A model generated the notes under the pieces. That model was not told the DNA's origin, ran no database searches, and saw only the letters and a list, made by a program, of their open reading frames with translations. DNA of 64,000 nt from Paraconiothyrium sp. Pb-2020. Its lineage: Eukaryota; Ascomycota; Dothideomycetes; Pleosporales; Didymosphaeriaceae. A program made the translations under genes and the position numbers. Positions 20,709 through 32,362 of this stretch are shown piece by piece; within the stretch, counting starts at the first letter, position 1; each line of letters opens with the position of its first letter. The DNA lies in NCBI GenBank assembly GCA_022419385.1, contig JAJUBI010000001.1, positions 3,844,001 to 3,908,000 of the forward strand, in the 5' to 3' direction.

Positions 20709-23555
20709 ATGCCTCCCAAACGAAATGCCACCGAGGACCTCTCGGACTTGCGGCAGCGCAGTCGCTTCGACTACCTAGCCAAGCGAGAGGCTTTGAAGCT
20801 TGCTGAACTACAGAAGGATGTAGAAGAAGATGAGAGGGAAAGAGAGCGTTTTGGAGACCAGCTCTCAAAACGAGAGCTAAGGGAAATGGATCAGCGCAAG
20901 GAAACCCTCCGCCTGACTTTAGAACGCAACCAGATCGACGACACGAATTCAGGCTTCTTCATGCTCGACTCGACCTTGACGGACAAGTCAGAGCTCTTGA
21001 ACAAACGAAACAAGAAGGAAAATTACAAGAGTGAAGTCCAGTTATGGGAGGAAGAGCAGACGTCCAAAGCGAAAGCCGCGCAGGGTCAACGCGCCGTCCG
21101 CGAAACAGAAGACGACTACGATTTCGTCTTCGACGAGCAGACCGCGATAAACTTTGTTAGCGATGGGAATATTCTGGACCCAGAGAAGCAGCGACTTCAG
21201 CAGCACCTCGACGAGGCGGAAAAGAGGGCCAAAGATATAAGTGATGTCAGAAAAAGCCTGCCCATACATGCCTATAAAAAGGAAATACTAGAAGCAGTCG
21301 ATCAATTCCAAACACTAGTGCTCACAGCAGAGACTGGGTCAGGCAAGTCGAGTCAAATACCACAGTACATGCTCGAGTATTTCAGGCAACGTGGCGAGCA
21401 CGAAAAGGTAGTCCTCTGCACACAGCCACGCCGAGTGGCGGCAATCAGTCTAGCAACGCGTGTCGCTGAAGAGCACGGAACACGTCTCGGCAACGAAGTG
21501 GGTTACACAATCCGTTTCGAAGACAAGACGACCGAGAAGACCCGCATCAAGTACCTCACCGACGGCACCTTACTACGGATGTTCTTGACGCAACCTGATT
21601 TGCCTGACGTAGGATGCGTTATTCTTGACGAAGCTCACGAGCGTACGCTTGCCACCGATATCCTTATGGGCTTGCTGTTGGACATAGTCAAATTTCGGAC
21701 TGATCTCAAGATAATTGTCTCCTCGGCTACGCTTGACGCGCAGGGATTTTCTAAGTATTGGAATGATTGTCCTGTTCTTTTCGTCCCCGGACGCACATAT
21801 CCCGTGACAACTTATTTTGCATCTCAACCTGAAGCCAATTATCTGTCGGCGGCGATAACTACAACGTGAGCATTTCTAGGACAGTAGAACTTCGATTAGT
21901 GTACTAACAGTACTGCAGTTGGCAAGTACACATCGGCGCTCAGGATTCAAAGGGAGACATCTTGGTCTTCCTCACGGGTCAGGACGAGATAGAGACTGCA
22001 CAGCAAAGCATCGAGGAGACCAAGATCAAGCTAGGAAACCGGGCGAAAGAACTTATCTGCCTGCCGCTTTACTCGGCTCTTCCACCGGACGAACAACAGA
22101 AGATCTTCGTACCTGCTGCCCCAGGGGTTCGGAAAGTCATCCTTGCAACCAACATCGCGGAAACATCGCTGACAATTGATGGTGTCGCACACGGTCTTTA
22201 TACCCACTCCCTTTGCCTTTTGAACACAAGACTGACATAATTAGTAATCGATACTGGGTATAGCAAAGAGAACCTTTACTCCGAAGCTACTGGACTTGAC
22301 AGCCTCGTTGTAAATCCTGTCTCGAGAGCTTCTGCGAACCAGAGAGCTGGTCGAGCCGGACGAACCGGGCCGGGAAGTTGCTATCGCTTGTACACACAGC
22401 ATGCGTTCATGAATGGTACGTATACCCTTTGTTCGAACCTTCCGTCAGTACACTGACTTCATATTCCCAAATATAGATATGCCGGCTACGAGCTTACCTG
22501 AGATCACCCGCGTAAACCTTTGTTCGACAATACTCCTTTTGAAGAGCATTGGTGTCAACGATCTGTTGAACTTTCCCTTCATGACTCCCCCAGCACCAGA
22601 AGCGATTGCATCCAGTCTAGAAACTTTATACTGCCTCGGTGCTCTCGACTCCAAAGGAGCCGTAACGAAGGTTGGTCGGTCGCTCTCCGAGCTTCCAATT
22701 GAACCGAAAATGGCGAAGGCACTGCTTGTGGCCGAGAAGTTTGGATCTCTCAGCCACGTTCTTACCATCATATCCATGATAGGTGAAAGCGGTGCGCTCT
22801 TCTTTGCGCCTAAAGATAAGAAGCTGCATGTGGACGCTGCGAAACGAAGGTTCTACATTAAGGGACTCGGTGATTACGGTAGTTACTTATCAATTTACAA
22901 TCAATGGAAAGAGACGGAGTACGATGGAATGTGGGCAAAGGAGAATTTTCTACAGGCGAAAACCCTCAACCGAGTCCGGAACGTCCGCGAGCAACTGGAA
23001 AAATTGTGCGAACGAATCGGCCTGACGCCCGAGGACGAGGGCGAGCCAGACCATGTCGCAATCAAGAAAGCCTTCACATCCGGCTACTTCGCTAACGCGG
23101 CACGTATGTCGCGGGACGGCCAGTCGTACCGAACCGTCAAAAGCGGAAATCAGACCGTCTGGATTCACCCGTCAAGTTGGATCCACGAACCGACCGAGCG
23201 ACCGAAGTGGCTGCTATACAGCGAGTTGGCAAGTCTCCCAGGTACAAAGTGGATGTGTTCTTTCTGCCAAGCGAAAGACTATCTTTATCTACTTCACAAG
23301 AAAAGAATCTTTCATTTGCTTAGTTAAGACACGAAGCAATGTACCATCCCCACTTGTGTGAGACATATACTGACTTTGGACCTTCGGGTTTCGCAGGTGC
23401 TTACAAGTAAAGAATTTATGAGGAGTGTATTGCCCATCGAGCCGGAGTATTTGACGGAATTGGCGCCATTCTATTTCAAAGATTCGGACATTGAAAAGCT
23501 AGGGACAAATAAGAAGATGGGGAAGGGCCCAGGGAAGGTTGGTGTGGATAAGTGA
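20709..23555 (+). CDS. PRP2: DEAH-box pre-mRNA splicing helicase, Prp2/DHX16 type
   Basis: ATPase that remodels the spliceosome before the first splicing step. Exons 20709-21865, 21919-22193, 22245-22415, 22477-23228 and 23397-23555 give 837 aa, close to budding yeast Prp2. A charged N-terminal segment typical of DHX16 (R-S-R-F-D-Y-L-A-K-R-E) precedes A-E-T-G-S-G-K-S (about residue 207), D-E-A-H (about 307), S-A-T and Q-R-A-G-R-A-G-R, then HA2/OB domains ending F-Y-F-K-D-S-D. Two splice sites are odd: the second intron (22194-22244) has a weak GTCTTT donor, chosen because it restores T-I-D-G-V-A-H-V-I-D, and the last intron (23229-23396, 168 nt) uses a GC donor (GCAAGT) giving Y-S-E-L-V-L-T-S-K-E-F. 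Further N-terminal exons cannot be excluded. Confidence 0.9.
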
Positions 23556-24331
23556 TGATGGAGGAAGATGGAGGATGTTGCCAACGGAGCTGGAAAAGTG
23601 TCGTAGAATGGAAATGGATGCATTGGCCGGCGTTATGATACCCCAGTGTGAATAAGAATTCTATATGAACATGCGCAATTCCGAACTATGCATTGAGAGC
23701 GTGAGGCCAAATACCCGTGACACTGGTTCTTGACCTTTCAGCATTTGTTGCACGGAATCTTCGTTGGCCCTACTAGTAAAGAGGACTACTTTCTCTACTG
23801 ATCTAAAAAGTCACACCTGAATGATCCGAGACGAATCCAGTTGGGAAAAGGTCGAGTACGCACATGTTGCCTTTTGCGAATCAAATTCGAGACTTCGTAT
23901 ATGTAGTGAAGTATATCTAGCTTAGCTCAGGCATATGTATAGATCACACTCCGTTACCACGACCACGGCCAGTTGATGATCATGCCACCACGACGGAAGC
24001 ATTCATCTTAGCACACCCGGTATACAAAAGTTTTGCTCACACTGTAGCACGGATCCTAATCCTTGAGCTTGCACATGGTATGTTTTCCGCCTTGTTCGGC
24101 TCGAGATTGGCAGAAAAGAGCAGCATGGCTCTCGATCTAGACAGGGCCAGTCTCAACTGTGTAGGGTACACGATTTAGTGATAGGGATTGCTGAAGGGAG
24201 CATCGCATTTACTGGCCTCTTTGTGTTGGCTATGTACGTATACGACCTTCATCAGGCTTCTGTTCAAGGATAGCCCACTGAAACATAACTTAGGGTACTC
24301 AGACTGTTGATGAGGCATTGCAGCATCTTTA
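23556..24331. other. Intergenic region between convergent genes
   Basis: About 780 bases between the 3' ends of the helicase and ALG1 genes. Nothing beyond 3' untranslated sequence is supportable. Confidence 0.5.
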
Positions 24332-25871
24332 CTAGACGAGCCTGAACAGCTTCCCACCAACCCGGTCCCACTCATCATCCCACCTATTCTCACTCTCTTT
24401 CAGCGCACCCTTCTTCAAAGTGGGCAACAGAATGTCTTTCTCGCCAAATAGATCCACCAACTGATCCGCCAATTGCTCTGAAGAATTGAAGCCCTTACCA
24501 TTGACGTCCTCTTTGACCAGTTCAGGCCACGCCTCAAATTCACCCCATCCCACTACCGGCAAACCTGCACCAAACATATCCACCACCTTCATCGGGAGAT
24601 CCACACCCGAAGACGAGGTGTGCAGCGAGACACCCAAGTCTGCGGCACCGAGGAGGGTAGCGTAATCCCTGGGCGTGAGCCATGCTGTTTGAATCATCAC
24701 ATTCAGTAACTTCTTCTCTTGGTTCATCTTCTGGACAAGGGAGAGGTAGTATTCCTTCTGCGGTCCTTTACCTGTGATGATAGCCAAAATCTTCGGGAGC
24801 GACACTTGCGATGTTGCGCGCGCGGAGTAAGCTTCCAGCGCGGCAAGCAGCAATGAAAAGTCCTCGTCTGCAGTCCAGGAGGTGGATGAGACAATGAGCT
24901 TCCATGTGCCTTTCGAAAGATCCGATGCGTACTGTGCTGTCTCTGGTAGACGGGAGAGGAACTTTGAGCGCTCTGTTGTGCTGATGGGACGGAAGATAGC
25001 GGCGGGGCGGTCGTGGAGGGCTTGTGCTGAGACGCCATAACTATCCTTCAACACTCTTGCCATGGCGTTTGTAACGGTGATATGCTGTGATGCGAGCCTC
25101 GAGAACACGTTCTCATACAAAGCGGAGATCTTGACTAGGGGATGGGAAGCGCCGAGTTTGAGCGCGAGAATCGAGTACCCGAAGTTGTGCCAGTCGATGA
25201 TGAGCTCGGTATTGCGAAGGAAGGAGATGATGGTCGCGACAGCGAGGGTAGGGATAGAAGGGGGGTTTTGCACGAGCATGTATCGGGCTGGCTCTGAGGC
25301 ATAGCCGAGGGCGCGATAGAGGGCCCAGGCTTGATGGAGGGCTTTCAGCGGGGCAATTATGGGGAAGAATAGTTTAGAACTAGAGCGTAGGAAGGAAGGG
25401 GCCAGATGTACGGGGACGATGGTGATCAGGTCGTTGGATGTCACATCCGGATGGACTTCAGATTCTGGTGGAAGCGTAAGCTTAGATTTCACCTTCAACG
25501 AAAGAATGATCTAACACACCCTGGTAACCGATCAAGTAAACCTTGCCGCCATGTTTGGCAATACTGATTGCATGATACTGCATCCGCGGTGACCGACCGA
25601 TGTCCCCCAGAACCACTACCTGAGTTGTCCGCCCCGCTTTGAAGTCCACCGTTTTCTTTCCATCTTTCCTCTTCAGTTCCAACTCCTCACCCTGCTCGTT
25701 TACGACTCTCAACGGCTTGTCCTTGTAGGGGTCATATTGTCGGGGCAATGTTACCAGGATTATGGTGAACAAAGTTGAAAGGCCAAGTATTGCGTAGAGG
25801 ACAATGTCGAAGAGCCAGCTGCCCTTCTCGCTCAAGAAGTCGTCACGGAAGACGTCGAATATGTCGAACAT
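24332..25871 (-). CDS. ALG1: Chitobiosyldiphosphodolichol beta-mannosyltransferase Alg1
   Basis: Adds the first mannose from GDP-mannose to the dolichol-linked chitobiose precursor of N-glycans, on the cytosolic face of the ER. Exons (minus) 25871-25520 and 25464-24332 give 494 aa; the 55-nt intron 25465-25519 joins G-Y-Q to E-S-E-V-H-P-D. An N-terminal membrane anchor (F-D-I-V-L-Y-A-I-L-G-L-S-T-L-F) precedes V-V-V-L-G-D-I-G-R-S-P-R-M-Q-Y-H, the Alg1 signature, and a C-terminal GT-B lobe with H-T-S-S-S-G-V-D-L-P-M-K-V-V-D-M-F-G. The start at 25871 (M-F-D-I-F) is the first ATG; upstream in-frame sequence begins only with GTG. About 400 bases separate it from the divergent zinc transporter. Confidence 0.93.
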
Positions 25872-26273
25872 GTCGACGCAGCACCAGCACGACTTGATGC
25901 TTAGTCGCACGTATTTAAGCTGGTGCAGCGAAAGGTCACGTTTCTTGTGGGTGTGTGCGAGTCAGCCACACCACTAGGACCGCCACAATTGCGGAGTCGA
26001 GCAGGCGCCACCCAGCGGAGCGCGCCTGCCAATCTCGGTGAGACCCCTGAGAGCGGCGGCCGCTATCGACGAAACATTCGAGACGCCGTACCGCTTTGCG
26101 ATACCTCCACCTCCCCGCAATTGGATCTCGCTCCCCGCGCTTTGTTGTTCCTGCTCTGATCGCATCGGATGCAACAACAAAATCAGACACCAAGGAAAAC
26201 CCAAAGGCTCGGCCCTTTTGCCTAGTCGGATGCGCCCAGGCTGTTCTGCGGCGGACCCCCGAACGCGCTACAT
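25872..26273. promoter_or_regulatory. Shared divergent promoter of ALG1 and the zinc transporter
   Basis: The only 402 bases between two divergent start codons, so it must carry both promoters. No TATA box is evident. Both products act in the early secretory pathway, which makes co-regulation possible but unproven. Confidence 0.5.
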
Positions 26274-29169
26274 ATGGCGTCTACGTATGCCTTGCCCACA
26301 GATTATGCGTCGCCCGCTCGAAGCCACGGACACTCTCGATCGCACTACGCTGCCGAACAATCCTCGCCCTGGAACGGCCAGATGAACGGCTTATCGCCGT
26401 CAAGAGCACAAAGCCAGGCGGGGGGCCTCCATCGCCATGCCAGATCTGAAATGAACGGCCAATCGTACACGCAGGGACCGTCTCCTTACGGGCAAGATCA
26501 TGATCAATCGCACGACCATGGGCATAGCCATTCGCGATCCACCGAATCGACGAATACGTTGAAACCATATATGAAAGGGGGACCAAAGGGTAGACCGCGG
26601 GGCGAGTCAGACTTAGGGAGACCAGTAGGGGGAAAGAGTGGTGGGAAGCATGTCTTCTCTCCAATCCATGAGCATCCGACGCCGTTTCCCTCCCAATCGT
26701 ACGTGGAATTAACTCGCAGAATCATGCAACAGGCTAACCATCAGCCAGGTCGTGGCTCGAACTCCCCGAAGCGCTCACAGCTCTCCTCGTGCCTCTGCCT
26801 TACATTTTCGCATCGCTTGCGTACTTCAACTCTGAGTCGCAGCATCGCAAGTTACCTACCAGTCTGGCGGACACAATGGTCGATTCAATTCTCCCAAACG
26901 AGACCAATCGTGGACAGCTGCTCCACGCGTGCACTCTTTCATCAGCGACACTGCTGCTTGTAGGCATCATATCGAAGTTTCGTCTGACGACAGACGAACC
27001 ACTAGACAGGCGGAAGGCATACGATACTGCAGGCAAATCGGATAAGCCCAAGTACCATGGCCCTACCTTGTTATGGCGCGGCTCATTACACGGATTAGGC
27101 ATTTTGCTGCCTTTCTATGCGACCATGCAACTAGGAGGTGCAATGACGGCCCTCATCCTCCTAGCCACGTTTACAGCGGGTTTGGGCAGTCTTGACCAAA
27201 AGCCAGGAAAGCAATCAGCGTGGGAGAATACGAAGCGAACTTTGCGGACAAGGACAGCAACGTACGGCACTCTTTTGCTCGCAGTGCTTGTGCATAGTTT
27301 CAACTCTGCAGATACGATCGGAGTAGTACTGGGTTTCATTGCGCTGACCATTTCCGTATCTGCCGTTCCACCACCTCTCCCCACTACCGCATGGTCTTTG
27401 GACACATCACAAACCCAGAATAGTTGGAGTACGCAGACATTGACGCGGGCGACTTTACCGAAACCATCATCTCCACTTGTCAGCACCACACTAGATGCAG
27501 ACCTTACTCTCGCAACCGGTCTAGTCCTGACTTGCTTCACCGTTATCTTTGCGCAATTTTCCTCGGCTGCACCTTCTTTGTCCCATCACGCACTTCTATT
27601 TTCGACCCTTTCAATCGCATCAGCGACAGCATCAGTATATGTTGCGTCTCCCAGCGCTTTGCGGAGCTCCAAAAAGAGTGGCTTGGTGATTGGCGGTGTG
27701 CTTGCGACACTCTTTGCGCAATTTGAGCATCAAGCCTGGTATTCCTGCGTTACTTTCGCTGTCGTACTTGGAGCAGTTGCTTTCGACACACGGCCATCAG
27801 CTATTTCTCAGCCGTCGTCACACAACCATTCACACATGAGTCATCGGCATTCACACTCGCATGATCATGATCATCACCTTCATGGCAACCATTCCAAGAT
27901 ATCGGCTTTCATCATTTCACGCTGCGAGCCAGGCTCCATCATCCACAGCGTGATGATCGAGAAGGACTCACGGCGCATTGCGTACTTTGGTGTACTGAAT
28001 CTATCTTTCATGATGGTTCAATTCTTCTACGGCTATGTCAGCGGATCACTGGGCCTACTCACAGACAGCATTCATATGCTTTTCGACTGTGCTGGTCTTG
28101 CGGTCGGCTTGGCAGCTGCAGTAATGAGTAAATGGCGCCCAAATGCCGCCTTCCCATACGGCTACGGAAAGGTTGACACGCTTTCCGGATTTGCTAATGG
28201 CGTGTTCCTCTTGCTGGTCAGTGTGGAGATCATTTTTGATGCATTTGAAAGACTATGGGAAGGTCATGAGCTGCATAGGCTCAACGAGCTACTCATCGTC
28301 AGTGTGCTTGGCTTCTTGGTGAACATTGTGGGTTTGACAGCTTTTGGGCATGCCCATCACGGTCATGGGCATGATCACGGCCAGTAAGTCGATGACCAGA
28401 TTTCCAAATGTGGGATGCACTGACGCGCAGCAGCGATCATGGAGACCATGGACATTCCCACGAACACTCTCATGGGCACTCCCACGACAACGAAAACATG
28501 CAGGGCATCTTCTTGCACATTCTGGCCGACGCTCTAGGTTCCGTTGCTGTTATTATTTCGACCCTTCTGACCAAGTATTACGGCTGGTCTGGCTGGGACC
28601 CGATCGCATCCTGCATCATCGCGATTCTCATCTTCCTTTCCGCTATTCCCCTCGTTAAGAGCGCTGGCATGAGATTGATGCTCTCTCTACCGGCAGATGT
28701 CGAGTACGGTATTCGCAACACATTGCAGGAGCTCAGCTCTTTGAGAGGTGTCGTAGGCTATGCTGTGCCAAAATTTTGGATCGAGGACGAGGGCGCGGCG
28801 CACGCTGAAGTGCACGCTCAAGAGCATGAGAAATGCGATCATGATCATGGAAACGGACATGCTCACTCGCACGGACATGATCACGATCATGATCATTCAG
28901 ATCACAGCCACTCGCACGATCATTCGGACCACGACCACGCTCACGATCACGATCACGATCATGACCATGACCATGACCATGACCATGCGCCTCGCGGGCA
29001 GAGGATTCTCGGTGCTATCCACATCATTGCTGCACGGGGTGCTGATGTTGAAGATGTTAGGGAACGTACAGCACAGTTTCTCAAAGGCAAAGGCATGGAT
29101 GTGGTATTGCATGTTGAGCGGGAGGGCGAAGGCAACTGCTGGTGCGGTGGTGGCAACAAGTCGAATTGA
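26274..29169 (+). CDS. MSC2: Msc2/Cis4-type cation diffusion facilitator, ER zinc transporter
   Basis: CDF-family Zn2+/H+ antiporter predicted to load zinc into the ER. Exons 26274-26698, 26749-28383 and 28431-29169 give 932 aa. A hydrophilic N-terminus is followed by many hydrophobic segments (L-T-A-L-L-V-P-L-P-Y-I-F onward) and the CDF core, with metal-site residues in L-T-D-S-I-H-M-L-F-D and L-H-I-L-A-D-A-L-G-S. Histidine-rich loops flank the core (G-H-A-H-H-G-H-G-H-D-H-G) and a run of about nine D-H dipeptides lies near residue 835-850. The first intron (26699-26748, GTACGT, branch GCTAAC) is needed because the frame shifts there. The length matches the long fungal Msc2 subfamily. Start is the first ATG. 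Confidence 0.9.
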
Positions 29170-29597
29170 GCGTAATAGCTCTCATAATCCTCGCAGCATA
29201 TTATATCGGCGTTTGCGGTCGGCCTTTTTCCTTACGAACATATCTTTTTGTATATACCGAGGTATTGTCCACATGCAGCAATAGGCGCATGTATCTATAG
29301 AGTGGAGATTTTCTCCCACTGCTCTGTCATGCCTGCAAGGCGTCAATAGAAAACGATATATCAAAGTTATGTAATGAAATGGTCAAATATTGTGTACTAT
29401 GTGAATCAATTACGTAGGGTGTCGTATTGCGCGGGTGAATGTGCGAGTCATGCCCCACTTTCTGCCTGACTCGTGTCACTACAAATTCCACTTGCGTTCA
29501 AGCGAGCTTCAACGCTCCATCTTCACGCTCGCGACCAACGCAAGTATGAGGTACAAGTTCATATCAATCAAAAGGAATAATATATCAGTGTTAGGCT
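29170..29597. other. Intergenic region between zinc transporter and TFIIIC subunit genes
   Basis: About 430 bases of A/T-rich sequence holding the transporter's 3' flank and the next promoter. No gene or clear TATA box is visible. Confidence 0.5.
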
Positions 29598-32007
29598 ATG
29601 TCGGACGCAACGACAATAGCATGCTGGCCGGCGTGCGTTGACGCGATCGATTGGAGCCATGATGGGATCATCGCGCTTGCGAGCGAGGAACAGGTTGAGC
29701 TTCTGGTAAGTGAAGGCATGCGCATCAAACAATATCATATCAATGATTTTCACCGCATGTTGTGGTTATATCTTGCTAATGTGTAATCAAGTTCCCGCAA
29801 ACAAAGTCTAATGACACAGAGCACGACTTCTCTTCCTGGCATCACATTCCGCTACCAGTCTCGTGGTTTACGCCAGCAGAGCTTCCGGAGAAAGAAGCCG
29901 GTCCTGTTTCTACTTATTCAATTGGTGAAGAGGTGTCTACTAGCGCACCTATATCGATAGCTTGGTCGCCACCGGGAGTTGCGAAGCATCGACGATGTGC
30001 TCTTGGCGTGTTGACGTCGAGCTTGGTGTTCAGTGTTTGGGCGAGCGAGGGGAAAGTCGACGATGGTACAAGTTGGAAACGGAAGCTTGTAAGTCTTGTC
30101 TTGTTGACCTGGGCGCGCCGCTGTGCTGATATAAACTTGGCTAGATCATCAACGATGCGCTCGTGGAGTATTTCTCTGGTAATCTGAGCGAGATAGAAAG
30201 TAGCCTCGCTCATGAGACGTCCGAGAAGATGTGCCTGCGCGCTCGCGTACGATGCTTTGCTTGGGCTCCTCCACTTCCGAGTCTGGAACCTTCTGCTATC
30301 ATCGGCACGCAGACTACCTGGGGTCAGCCCATCGTTGCCGTCGCCAATGATGACAACCATATCGCTTTCGTTGCTATCGATTCACCTACCACTACTCTGG
30401 GCGCCGAGGAAGAGTGGTCCGGGGAAGTACTGAATCACTTCTCGATCACGCCTGACTCTGAGAATGTATTTGCGGAGCCTGCCACCTTCGATGAGATCAT
30501 GCAACAGCAGCGACATATCTCCCAAATGGCGTGGAGCCCATGGACGGTTCAGGGCGACTGGTATCACTCTGTCCTCGTGTACGCCACGAATGAAGATGTG
30601 CGCGCCAGGGTCGTTACATACAGTGGCGAGACCATTGGAATTGGTGACGATGAGGTTATCTATCATAACATCAAACTTCGATATGCCGGACCGATGAAGT
30701 GGTCAACCAAAGTTGAGGATGGCGGAAACGTTACGTTAGCTCTCTTCACCCTCTCATCTGCGGTCGTATTGAAGATCTCGGCTGGCGACGCGACGATCCT
30801 AGCTCGAACAGAGCACAACCTGGACGGTCGTTGGGACGAGATGAGCGCAGCAGCTTGGGACTATACAGCAGCTGATGCAAGCATCCACTTCAGCTCACTG
30901 CAAGCGAAACTCAACCATACATCGCAACTTCAACACTCGGACAACTCCCTCATGGCTATCTCAAACCAACCTCACTGGCGCGAACAGCTTTGGGATACCC
31001 AAGCCCTCTTCAGCGCCCAACACGAACTTCAAGGTTACGTCCGCACAAAAGTCTGGGGCTTATCAACATCTCCGCTAGGTGACTTCATTGCAGCGTGCAG
31101 CACCGTTCATCCGACAGACATGATAGAATACGGTCCGCCAAATGAACGGCGCACTACGATCACCATTTCTGGATTACGACATTACGGTAAAGACTCAAAG
31201 CTCGAGATCCCAGTGCAAAACTTCAGTGCCGAAGGCCTCGTTTTCGGTCTTCGAAAATGGGTTGAGAGCGCAAGAGACGGCAACGAGGCAAACCACACTG
31301 TTATCGATGAAGTAACGAACCAGCTACTCAGGATCCATTGGAAATCTTCAGCTGCTCAAGATGCGGAAGAAGCCATGTCATCACTTTCGGTGGTCGACCT
31401 ACGGTCATTAATCACGCACATAAAACTTGCTTTCTTCCTCAAACTCCAGAACATCAACGACCGCCTGCACATTCTAGTCTCCCAAGTCCTCGCACCATCA
31501 TCCCACGCCACCTTCCTCCCCCGCACTCTCATCGCATATCGCCTCGCAACCTTTATTCCCAGTCTCCCACCTGTACTCACCCACGGCACGCCCTTCTCGG
31601 CCGAAATCGTTGCGCACTGCCGCCGCGTTGTAGGCCTTCTTAACGCCGCCATGGCAGAAGGAGATGTCGCGCCAGCGCCAACAGAGCCTTGCGATACTTG
31701 CGACTTCTGCTCCGCCGAGATCCCGATGGTGGATCTAGAGACTGCAACGTGCCAGAATGGGCATGAGTTTTCGAGGTGCGGGCTCAGTTTCTTGGCGATC
31801 CAAAGGCCCAGAATCTCGAAGGCCTGCGCGCTGTGCAAGACGCCGTATCTGAGCGACGAGTTTGTGGGATTGCAGGAAGAGGGAACAGAGAAGGGCATTG
31901 AACGGGGACATAGCGAAGAGGGTAGTACGCAGCCTGTGTCGCTGGCCAGAGCGCTGTTTGCAGCTTGCGATGTGTGCATCTATTGTGGGGGGAAGTTTAC
32001 GGGGTAA
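29598..32007 (+). CDS. Transcription factor TFIIIC subunit with WD40-like and zinc-finger domains
   Basis: Likely the TFIIIC90/Tfc8-Tfc9-like subunit that bridges TFIIIC on tRNA-type promoters to TFIIIB. Exons 29598-29705, 29792-30088 and 30145-32007 give 755 aa. The N-terminus has beta-propeller-like blocks (C-V-D-A-I-D-W-S-H-D-G, S-I-A-W-S-P-P-G, V-R-C-F-A-W-A-P-P). The C-terminus has the TFIIIC zinc finger: C-D-T-C-D-F-C...C-Q-N-G-H-E-F-S-R-C-G-L-S-F-L, ...C-A-L-C-K-T-P-Y-L, and ends D-V-C-I-Y-C-G-G-K-F-T-G. A GGTAAGT lies right at the stop codon; the ending matches the family, so I did not extend it. Confidence 0.85.
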
Positions 32008-32362
32008 GTAGCCTCGTCGCTCTGATGGGGGCGCTGGCTAGGTGGACTACTAGGCCATATAATTTACAAGCGTACACTGAAAGTGGAAAGTGGATCGGAC
32101 GAGCGCAAGACTCATTTACTCTATTCCATTCCATAAGAAGTCTATAAAAGAAAGAACTAGTGTGCCAGTCCCAACTACTATCGTACAATCTCCCCTCGAA
32201 TGGTCAGGCAGTGCTACCCTTCCAACACCTCCACAACCCTAGCCATGGATCACTCTTTCTTCCAGTAAGTATTTACTCCCGGTAGCATACTCGGCTCGGT
32301 CTCTTCGTCGCAAGAACAGGTTTTGCAGCACCCATCTGGCACGGTACCTAGCACGCCCGTAC
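32008..32362. other. Intergenic region between convergent genes
   Basis: About 350 bases; 3' flanks only. A tiny ATG frame at 32245 followed by GTAAGT has no supporting context. Confidence 0.45.
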
